From JAXGMQ01 sp964613055 (lineage in GTDB: Bacteria; Caldisericota; Caldisericia; JAAYUI01), in assembly GCA_964613055.1 (NCBI GenBank), contig CAZTGD010000042.1, positions 1-16,053 on the forward strand: 16,053 nucleotides of DNA, in the 5' to 3' direction. The notes under the pieces were generated by a model, which was not told where the DNA came from, ran no database searches, and saw only the letters and a program-made list of their open reading frames with translations. The position numbers were made by a program, and so were the translations under genes. Numbering within the stretch: the stretch's first letter is position 1; each line of letters opens with the position of its first letter. Positions 1 to 5,488 of the stretch are shown here, in pieces.

Positions 1-1
1 G

Positions 2-1015
2 CTTTCTGTTGAAGAGATGGCTGGTATGGCAGGTGATTCCAGAGGGAATAACATCATAGGTGGGGGAGATGGACCAATCATCCTCGATAACAATGAGACC
101 AGGGAACCTAGGAACTGTGGTACAGTACAGAACCATTTCTTACCTCCCAGGAATGGAGCTGAGGCTACTGCACCACCTGATGAGAAGCGTGAAGATGATG
201 ACGGTGACAAAAAGGAAGTTGATTTTGTAACTCCATTGCCATGTCCTGTAGGTCAGTTGAAATACATCTTAGATGATTATGAGATCCCTGAAGATGCCCC
301 TGATTGGTACAAGGAATACTGTGAGAGATGTCTGGCAGCAGGTAAAATACCCCTACCCCAGGATGTTGCTGAACAAATTATAGTAAATGAATATGGGCAA
401 CCATACCTAGACGCATTAAATGGTGAGTGGGTTGCGCCTAATGATGAATGGGAAGAGGCGATGAATGACATGTGTGATCAAATACTTGATGAATTAGTAA
501 ATGATCTTGAGTTTGCAGCGTCACTAGAAGGCAACTTGATGGCATATAAGTTCACCTTTGGTGAACCTCGCTTGGTCAATGCCCCTGGACTTGAAAACAC
601 AAGTTGGGGTAATTCATGGTCTGTATGGGGTCAATCAAATACAAGTCTTCATCAGAAGACATGGAATTACACTGGTGGTGATATACAATTGTTAGTGCCT
701 TCTTTTAATGATGAAGGTGCTTTACGTGGTTATTATAGATTAAGTATAGACGGTGATTCACAATATAAATCATATCCAAAAATGGGTAGTGGTTTAGAAT
801 ATGTAGCTACGATAGGAGAAGGCAATCCAATAGCTCCAGGAGATTGGGGTGTTGAAAATATTTTCGAACCAGGATCAACCCTCGTCCTATACGAAGATAA
901 AAGCGGTGTAGGTGTTGGATGGTTTGCTAAGGGATACTATGATGGTGCAGAAGGATCAGGTCTAATTAGGGGTTGGTGGGCATTCTGGAAATGGTACATG
1001 AAGAATTACCAATGA
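2..1015 (+). CDS. Unknown protein, 5' end outside window
   Basis: The frame is open to the window edge. The first ATG at 17 has no properly spaced Shine-Dalgarno site, so the gene probably begins upstream and this is a partial CDS of about 337 residues. I do not recognise the family. The N-terminal third is low in complexity: a Gly-rich stretch with the motif IIGGGDGPIIL, then an acidic/basic linker (EKREDDDGDKKEVD), probably disordered. A middle helical acidic segment follows (roughly residues 80-175 from the first Met). The C-terminal half is rich in Trp, Gly, Tyr and Asn (WGNSWSVWGQSN, RGWWAFWKWYMKNYQ), which suggests a beta-rich, perhaps carbohydrate- or surface-associated domain. No signal peptide or membrane segment is visible, but the true N-terminus is missing. 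The stop lies 44 bp before the next gene on the same strand, so co-transcription is plausible. Confidence 0.75.
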   Translation, partial: LSVEEMAGMAGDSRGNNIIGGGDGPIILDNNETREPRNCGTVQNHFLPPRNGAEATAPPDEKREDDDGDKKEVDFVTPLPCPVGQLKYILDDYEIPEDAPDWYKEYCERCLAAGKIPLPQDVAEQIIVNEYGQPYLDALNGEWVAPNDEWEEAMNDMCDQILDELVNDLEFAASLEGNLMAYKFTFGEPRLVNAPGLENTSWGNSWSVWGQSNTSLHQKTWNYTGGDIQLLVPSFNDEGALRGYYRLSIDGDSQYKSYPKMGSGLEYVATIGEGNPIAPGDWGVENIFEPGSTLVLYEDKSGVGVGWFAKGYYDGAEGSGLIRGWWAFWKWYMKNYQ

Positions 1016-1050
1016 TGAACAATGTCAAAGCTTTAAGTGTATGTTTAATA

Positions 1051-1055
1051 GGAGG
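1051..1055 (+). promoter_or_regulatory. Ribosome binding site fixing the start at 1060
   Basis: GGAGG lies 4 nt before ATG 1060. The same frame is open further upstream (ATG 973), but that would overlap the previous gene by 43 bp and would bury the signal peptide behind 29 extra residues. The site therefore decides for 1060. Confidence 0.8.
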
Positions 1056-1059
1056 TAGC

Positions 1060-2727
1060 ATGCGAAGGAATGTAACATTTATTACAGTCTGTTCGGTCTT
1101 TCTAATATCTTTAATCTTGATATGCACATGTTCTGTCTGTTATTCAGAAAGCCATGAATACATGCATTTACGGGAAATAGAGCCATTGACGTCCCATCTG
1201 ATCAATTACTCAAATCCTAATAGTGATGTAGCTATAATCAATAACCATCTATTCTTCGAAGATATTCATCACACCATAGAGAAAGGTGATGAGTATTGGA
1301 CTCATTACTACTCCTCTTACCTCATATGCAAGGATATAGACCTTGGCACTGTTCTCTGGGAAAAGGAAATTACACCACAGTTCACTTTGAAAATAGCCCC
1401 ACTACATTTTGCTAAAGCAGACCTATTAGATATTCATAGCCTTTGGAACTATGAGAATATTTTGTATGTGACTATTGTTGATGAATCAAAAAATAGACCT
1501 TTTGTCATTGAGGTAGATCCCACTAATGGGGAAACAATTAATGAAAGGGATGAATATTATATCCTAAAAACCTGGAACAAATATTGTCTTCATCAATCAG
1601 AATTCAAACAATATAACTACGAAGACCAACATTATTACATTGAAGACCTGGAATCGGGTGAAATATGGGAAATACCTTCATATGGGTCATTTATCTCAGA
1701 CAATCGCATAATCTCAAAATCTGATGTTAGCAAGTTTGACCAAAATTGCTCATTATCCTGCATTGATTTCAAGAAGGGCGAGACGATATGGGAGAATGAT
1801 TATAAGCTAGACCCAAACTATATTATTGCAGGCAATGATTATTGTTTCCTGTTGAGTGACTCCACAAAGACCATAGACAAAAGCACAGGTGAATACACCG
1901 GCAAGACCCTGACTAAGATAAACACTGAAACTGGAGATATTGACTGTGAGATTGAATTGGGAGACAGTAAAAACAGATGGGTCTATGAAAACATATACAG
2001 CATTGACAATGACAACATCATTAGTTGTTACAGTATCATTGATGGTAAACTGCTGTGGACATATGAGCCATTAAATACAAAGGACATCATAATTGATATC
2101 TTTGTCAATGATGATCAACTGTGGGGTCTTTCACCGGACTATTCGACATTAAACATACTTAGCAATAGTGGTTCTTTGCTCAATCAGTATTCTATACCGA
2201 AGTTTGAATCACTAGTGTTTGATCTTTTACGATACACTGTTTATAAAGGCAAAATATATGGCAATATGTTTGAGAGAAAACAAGATAAAGATGCAGAAAC
2301 AGTACTCGTAGAACTGAGCCTACCTTCCAATTCAATCACATTCCAAATAGACAGCAACACATACCTGAAAGGAGACAGACAACTGTCTCTTGATGCCCCT
2401 GCAACTATTATTGAAGGCAGGACATACCTTCCAGCAAGATATGTTGTGGAACCGCTGGGTGGTTTGGCCACATGGGATCCATACAGCAAAGGAGTTGAAT
2501 GCACCCTTCTTGGAAACACCGTGACTCTATGGATTGATAATCCATCTGCCAGGGTGAATGGTGAGAGCGTACTCATTGAGAAGGATATGAGCAAATACGG
2601 TAAGGTAGTACCCACCATCATCAATGACAGGACAATGGTTCCAATGCGCTTCCTTGCTGAATCACTGGGCTGTGAGGTAGAGTGGGTATCAGACACCAAG
2701 GAGATCATACTGACATATTCACCATAG
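1060..2727 (+). CDS. Secreted PQQ-like propeller with C-terminal stalk domain
   Basis: This is a 555-residue protein. The N-terminus (MRRN, then a hydrophobic run to about residue 25, ending CSVCYSES) is a Sec signal peptide. Residues about 30-440 hold degenerate PQQ-like beta-propeller repeats, visible as recurring Asp-x-x-Gly...(Ile/Leu)-Trp units such as DLGTVLWEKE, DLESGEIWEI, KKGETIWEND and DGKLLWTYEP. Residues about 445-555 form the copper amine oxidase N-terminal ('stalk') domain in two units. Each has the hallmark x-R-(T)-(Y/M)-(L/V)-P-x-R pattern (EGRTYLPARYVVEPLG and NDRTMVPMRFLAESLG), followed by a Trp-containing strand (ATWD, VEWV). No catalytic residues are implied: both parts are structural or binding folds, so a cell-surface or extracellular scaffold role is inferred. 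It is preceded by a strong GGAGG and followed by a hairpin-T-tract. A second, stalk-less PQQ-like gene lies at 11027-12316. Confidence 0.85.
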   Translation: MRRNVTFITVCSVFLISLILICTCSVCYSESHEYMHLREIEPLTSHLINYSNPNSDVAIINNHLFFEDIHHTIEKGDEYWTHYYSSYLICKDIDLGTVLWEKEITPQFTLKIAPLHFAKADLLDIHSLWNYENILYVTIVDESKNRPFVIEVDPTNGETINERDEYYILKTWNKYCLHQSEFKQYNYEDQHYYIEDLESGEIWEIPSYGSFISDNRIISKSDVSKFDQNCSLSCIDFKKGETIWENDYKLDPNYIIAGNDYCFLLSDSTKTIDKSTGEYTGKTLTKINTETGDIDCEIELGDSKNRWVYENIYSIDNDNIISCYSIIDGKLLWTYEPLNTKDIIIDIFVNDDQLWGLSPDYSTLNILSNSGSLLNQYSIPKFESLVFDLLRYTVYKGKIYGNMFERKQDKDAETVLVELSLPSNSITFQIDSNTYLKGDRQLSLDAPATIIEGRTYLPARYVVEPLGGLATWDPYSKGVECTLLGNTVTLWIDNPSARVNGESVLIEKDMSKYGKVVPTIINDRTMVPMRFLAESLGCEVEWVSDTKEIILTYSP

Positions 2728-2767
2728 GCACCACAGAGTGGACATACAATGACATAGGCAGACCCTA

Positions 2768-2900
2768 TAACAACCCCCCCTACCACATCCCCACCTACCC
2801 CCCTGTCAGAGGGGCTGATTTTTAGATATCTCCCTGATGATACACTCCAGCCAAATCCCCCTGTCAAGGGGGGAAGGGAAGCACTGCTTCCCAGTGGGGA
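2768..2900. repeat. Cluster of GC-rich palindromic repeats
   Basis: Three hairpins lie within about 95 bp. At 2800-2814 is CCCCT-GTCAG-AGGGG, at 2857-2872 CCCCCT-GTCA-AGGGGG, and at 2876-2892 GGGAAGC-ACT-GCTTCCC (perfect 7-bp stem, 3-nt loop). The first two share the core CCCCCTGTCA(A/G). The surrounding DNA is C-rich (seven Cs at 2774-2780). The sequence resembles dispersed intergenic palindromes of the CCCCC-n4-GGGGG kind seen in many bacterial genomes. I have no family name for it. The antisense frame that stays open across it is an artefact of the repeat composition. Confidence 0.6.
2800..2823 (+). terminator. Possible rho-independent terminator
   Basis: CCCCT-GTCAG-AGGGG forms a 5-bp GC-rich stem, followed by CTGATTTTT. 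It lies 72 bp downstream of the stalk-protein stop. The stem is short and four nucleotides separate it from the T-run. The hairpin also belongs to a repeat family (see next entry), so the terminator role is inferred. Confidence 0.45.
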
Positions 2901-3175
2901 CCCTAATGACGGTTTGATTTTGGGATGACTCCCCATATTTTCCCAGAAGGCAGATCTATTTGTTGTTCTTATGAAACGATAAGGGAAGTGGAACTTACAT
3001 AAGGGATTAGATTTATCATCCTCTTCCACCTTTACTTCCGAAGAGAAAGGATTTTCTATGATACAGAACAGGGGTGTTTAACACCAGATATTCCATGTTC
3101 AAAATTTCACAAGTAGAATATCGAAATATTTAAAAGGCAAACATTCTCAATGAAAGCAGTTCCAGTTATATATTA
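2893..3175. other. Gene-free stretch
   Basis: No frame with coding character is visible on either strand. The only structure I see is a short palindrome GGTGTT-T-AACACC at 3073-3085. The stretch separates the palindrome cluster from the IS relic. Confidence 0.5.
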
Positions 3176-3632
3176 GGCTCTCGAAAATCTTAGAGTGGTA
3201 TTTTCCTGAATCTCTCCAGTAAGATATGATATATCCTCTTGCCAGTAACTCTCATATTCCATCTCCACAGAGACTCCTTCAAGTGAAATATGAAGTATGA
3301 TTTCTGCAAATCATTGAATTTTGCAAGTCTTCTTTTGGCATATCTACAGAAAGACTTAATACCATTTACATGGCTCTTTCATCTTGCAAACTCATTCTCA
3401 CTATGAAAGATTCTGTAGTGTTTATAGCCATAAAGGAGAAGATCATCCCCCATTTACATGAGAAAAATATTTGTGTAATCTGTAGTTTGCCTTATTGTAA
3501 AACCATGTTCAAAACATCTGACTATTTCTCTGAATTTTCTCTCTGAAATATGGGAGCGATATATATACTTGTTTTTCATAGACCTAACTTACCATAGCAC
3601 GCTTGTGTGCTGATGTTAACTTAGCGAGAGGG
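3176..3632 (-). mobile_element. IS1595/IS1016-type element, internally deleted relic
   Basis: Both ends of the transposase gene are recognisable (see pseudogene) but the catalytic centre is missing. Possible imperfect terminal inverted repeats are GGCTCTCGAAAATCTTA at 3176-3192 and, read inward from the other end, CCCTCTCGCTAAGTTAA ending at 3632; they share CTCTCG and the following AA. A short hairpin (AGCAC...GTGCT, 3596-3611) sits between the right end and the transposase start. I found no clean 8-bp target duplication, so the outer limits are approximate. The element ends 20 bp from the stop of the neighbouring effector-binding pseudogene. Confidence 0.65.
3190..3579 (-). pseudogene. IS1595-family transposase remnant (copy 1)
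   Basis: Reading from ATG 3579, the N-terminus MKNKYIYRSHISERKFREIV aligns with the N-terminus of the second copy (KNKYEYHSHISEKKFREII). After about 40 codons the frame runs into CTC ATG TAA ATG GGG. It then resumes as MGDDLLLYGYKHYRIFHSEN..., containing SHVNGIKSF and YAKRRLAKFN, which is the C-terminal signature of IS1595/IS1016 transposases (normally HINGIESFW...AKxRLxKF). The central block with the first two catalytic Asp residues is deleted, roughly 100 codons by comparison with copy 2. Further damage is an in-frame TGA after NEFAR, the expected Trp changed to Cys (SFC), and Glu to Lys in IKSF. The C-terminus ends normally (FRKIPL, stop 3190). It cannot encode an active enzyme. Confidence 0.8.
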
Positions 3633-3652
3633 ATTAATAATATAACCAAGCG

Positions 3653-4132
3653 CTAGAAGACCTGAATCCAGATCTCGCACACCGATTCATCGCTGGATGG
3701 ATCAAACCTCTTGTCGTACATCTCAAGGCACCAGTTGCCCACTTTCCAGTTGGTTGTCGGCAGGTATTTCATGTAGATCTCATCATAGGTTTTTGGGAAT
3801 TTGTCCAATCCACCCTTGTGTTCAAACACCAGCCACTTGGCAGACGGCAACTGACGATAAACCATCCCCTCTGGGGCTTTGGTCTTCTATTTCACCTCCA
3901 GGCAGGCGATGTAGTCAAAGGGGGCTTCCGGACCCAAATCCATGTCTTTGGGATCCATAACCGACACACCCCAGCTTCTCTCATAAGGCACAACAGTATC
4001 CATTGGAATCTCTTTGTCACGATCACAGAAATCCTGCCACAACTGAGGTATTTCACCCTTCAAGTTCCTGCCGTGATACAGCATACCAACTACACCAAAC
4101 GCATCTTTGTCTTCGATCCTGATCTCTTTCAT
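3653..4132 (-). pseudogene. GyrI-like effector-binding protein with in-frame amber codon
   Basis: A single reading frame of about 160 codons encodes a stand-alone GyrI-like/AraC effector-binding domain, interrupted by one TAG at 3889-3887. Residues before it (DAFGVVGMLYHGRNLKGEIP...IACLEVK) and after it (KTKAPEGMVYRQLPSAKWLV...EMYDKRF...CEIWIQVF) are in the same frame. They align along their whole length with the C-terminal domain of the regulator just upstream (FMIAGLKYQGRNEHGEIP, NWLIFEHKGKLG, EMYDERFIPDSEDS, FEIWIGIK), so this looks like a duplicated effector domain. I chose ATG 4132 because GGAGG (4142-4138) precedes it by 5 nt; a TTG at 4144 lies too far upstream. The gene begins 16 bp after the regulator's stop, so the two formed an operon. 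Alternatives are a sequencing error or amber read-through. Confidence 0.75.
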
Positions 4133-4148
4133 CTCAACCTCCAATCAA

Positions 4149-5009
4149 CTATTTGATACCAATCCATATTTCAAACACCGAATCCTCTGAATCCGGTATG
4201 AAACGCTCATCATACATCTCAACATCGATCCCTGCTGGTTCATATCTGCTGTCAGGGATGAATTGCTTATAGATATAGTTGTAAGTATTGTCCAGTGTGC
4301 CCAGCTTGCCTTTATGCTCAAATATCAGCCAGTTCATAGCGGGGATAATCTTGAGCATCATTTCATCTGGGGTATCAGATATATCTTTTATCATCATCCC
4401 TGCATAATAGCTGAATGAGCCATAATCCCTGTTACTTTCATCCATTATAAGCTCATCACACACTCCAAAGCATGGACCACAGGCAAATTGTTTCTTCTCC
4501 TCATACTCCCTGATGAATCTCTGCCACATAGCTGGAATCTCACCATGTTCATTTCTGCCCTGGTACTTCAAACCAGCGATCATAAATTCATCCTTGCTTT
4601 TCACCTTTGGTTCTCTCATCATAAATCTTCTGTTTGCGAGAATCGACCTTATATCAAGTTTCTGACGTTCGAATGTTGCAATTGGGATACCCCTTTTCCT
4701 GTATCTGGCGGCTGTCATTCCAAACATCCTCTTGAATGCCCTTGTAAATGCCTCTTGTGACTTGTAGCAACAATCCAGAGATATATCAATGATTGATGTG
4801 TCTGAATCTACCAACTCTCTGGAAGCCCTTGTTAGTCTGCGTTTTCTGACATATTCCATGATGGACTCTTCAACTGTCATATTGAATAGTCTGATGAGAT
4901 AGAACATAGACATGGATGTTCTGTTTGCAATCTCGTCAAGCGTTATTGGCTTGTCTAGATTATCTTCGATATAATCGACAACACTCTCAATTCGGAAGAG
5001 GTTTTTCAC
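4149..5009 (-). CDS. AraC-family regulator with GyrI-like effector domain
   Basis: This 286-residue protein has the Rob-type architecture. Residues about 1-108 form the two-helix-turn-helix AraC DNA-binding domain: KPITLDEIANRTSMSMFYLIRLF is the first HTH, then DSDTSIIDISLDCCYKSQEAFTRAF and the closing FGMTAARYRK. Residues about 125-286 form the GyrI-like small-molecule-binding domain, with GRNEHGEIPAMW, MNWLIFEHKG and the C-terminal EIWIGIK. It should be a cytoplasmic transcription factor responding to a small, perhaps hydrophobic or cationic, ligand; the targets are unknown. The start is GTG (5009-5007): an in-frame TAA lies four codons upstream and the HTH domain begins right at this point. 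No Shine-Dalgarno is present; instead a GATAAT box ends 8 nt before the GTG, suggesting a leaderless mRNA. The broken effector-domain gene follows 16 bp downstream. Confidence 0.9.
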   Translation of the reverse strand: MKNLFRIESVVDYIEDNLDKPITLDEIANRTSMSMFYLIRLFNMTVEESIMEYVRKRRLTRASRELVDSDTSIIDISLDCCYKSQEAFTRAFKRMFGMTAARYRKRGIPIATFERQKLDIRSILANRRFMMREPKVKSKDEFMIAGLKYQGRNEHGEIPAMWQRFIREYEEKKQFACGPCFGVCDELIMDESNRDYGSFSYYAGMMIKDISDTPDEMMLKIIPAMNWLIFEHKGKLGTLDNTYNYIYKQFIPDSRYEPAGIDVEMYDERFIPDSEDSVFEIWIGIK

Positions 5010-5017
5010 GACAATAT

Positions 5018-5023
5018 ATTATC
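5018..5023 (-). promoter_or_regulatory. -10 box for a probably leaderless AraC-type regulator
   Basis: GATAAT on the minus strand (5023-5018) is one base off consensus and ends 8 nt before the GTG start. A transcript starting at the usual distance would carry only a few nucleotides ahead of the GTG. No good -35 box is visible at 16-18 bp. Confidence 0.45.
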
Positions 5024-5083
5024 ACTGGGTTGAGCTTTGTCTTGATTGAAATTGCTAAAAGTGGAAAAAGTTAATGTCGTTTT

Positions 5084-5158
5084 TGGAGCCGGAGGGAGGA
5101 CTCGAACCCCCGCGATGCAGATAAAGGGTCTGCCGCTCTTCCTCTGAGCTACTCCGGC
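5084..5158 (-). tRNA. tRNA with anticodon CTT by position (Lys?), atypical loop
   Basis: A complete 75-nt cloverleaf is visible. The acceptor GCCGGAG/CTCCGGC is perfect, the D-stem is GCTC/GAGC with a 7-nt loop containing GG, the anticodon stem is GCAGA/TCTGC, the variable loop has 5 nt, the T-stem GGGGG/CCTCC has one G-T pair and the loop TTCGAGT, the discriminator is T73, and CCA is encoded. The 7-nt anticodon loop reads CCCTTTA, so positions 34-36 are CTT (Lys, codon AAG). However, position 33 is C instead of the nearly invariant U, and position 37 is U instead of a purine. U73 is also not usual for bacterial tRNA-Lys. The body is intact, so the gene call is firm, but the isotype is uncertain; it may be a decayed or specialised tRNA. 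It lies 180 bp downstream of tRNA-Thr on the same strand. Confidence 0.8.
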
Positions 5159-5338
5159 AGTTGACTTCCGCATAATAGAATATTCGAACATGCCAAATAA
5201 ACAAGCCAGTACATTAAATATGGTTTAAATTATGATTGAATATAGGCTGATCTTGATTTGAGCTGAACATTCAAATTCTGAGTTGAAAGCTACATACAAT
5301 GTTGTTCTAGAAACCGCCTTAACATGAACAAAAGTGAC

Positions 5339-5414
5339 TGGAGCCGAGAAGGGGATTCGAACCCCTGACCTGTAAATTACGAATTTACTGCTCTACCAGC
5401 TGAGCTATCTCGGC
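5339..5414 (-). tRNA. tRNA-Thr (anticodon CGT)
   Basis: This is a canonical 76-nt cloverleaf. Acceptor GCCGAGA/TCTCGGC, D-stem GCTC/GAGC with AGCTGGTA loop, anticodon stem GTAAA/TTTAC with loop TTCGTAA (U33, anticodon CGT, A37), variable loop AGGTC, T-arm AGGGG/CCCCT with TTCGAAT, discriminator T73 and encoded CCA. It reads ACG threonine codons. The gene lies 74 bp after the uvrA stop on the same strand and has its own promoter in between. Confidence 0.93.
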
Positions 5415-5425
5415 GCCGAATGTGC

Positions 5426-5453
5426 ATTATAACGTCTGAATTCAACCTGTCTA
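5426..5453 (-). promoter_or_regulatory. Promoter of tRNA-Thr
   Basis: On the minus strand, TAGACA (5453-5448; 5 of 6 matches to TTGACA), a 16-bp spacer and a perfect TATAAT (5431-5426) lie 11 bp before the first base of tRNA-Thr. This is the best sigma-70-type promoter in the window. It lets the tRNA be transcribed independently of uvrA. Confidence 0.65.
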
Positions 5454-5488
5454 CTGAATTTCAGGTAAATAAACCAGACAGCCTTATA

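Noticed and set aside
2768..2900. Short palindromic units as a CRISPR array
   Set aside because: Only two or three non-identical hairpins, no regular spacer length and no cas genes.
2241..3029. Long minus-strand open frame (262 codons)
   Set aside because: It overlaps the well-supported stalk domain on the other strand and is otherwise made of GC-rich palindromes (low-complexity Ser/Gly/Pro product). No ribosome site or family is apparent.
3887..3889. Pyrrolysine or selenocysteine-type recoding at the TAG/TGA codons of the pseudogenes
   Set aside because: No catalytic residue is expected at the effector-protein TAG, and the TGA in IS copy 1 (after NEFAR) sits among other damage. The nearby odd tRNA has anticodon CTT, which does not read TAG.
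5006..5191. Minus-strand open frame over the Lys-like tRNA
   Set aside because: It runs straight through the tRNA gene; tRNA structure explains the sequence.
5159..5338. Possible small RNA or leader between the two tRNA genes
   Set aside because: AT-rich with weak promoter-like words only; no stable structure or frame seen.
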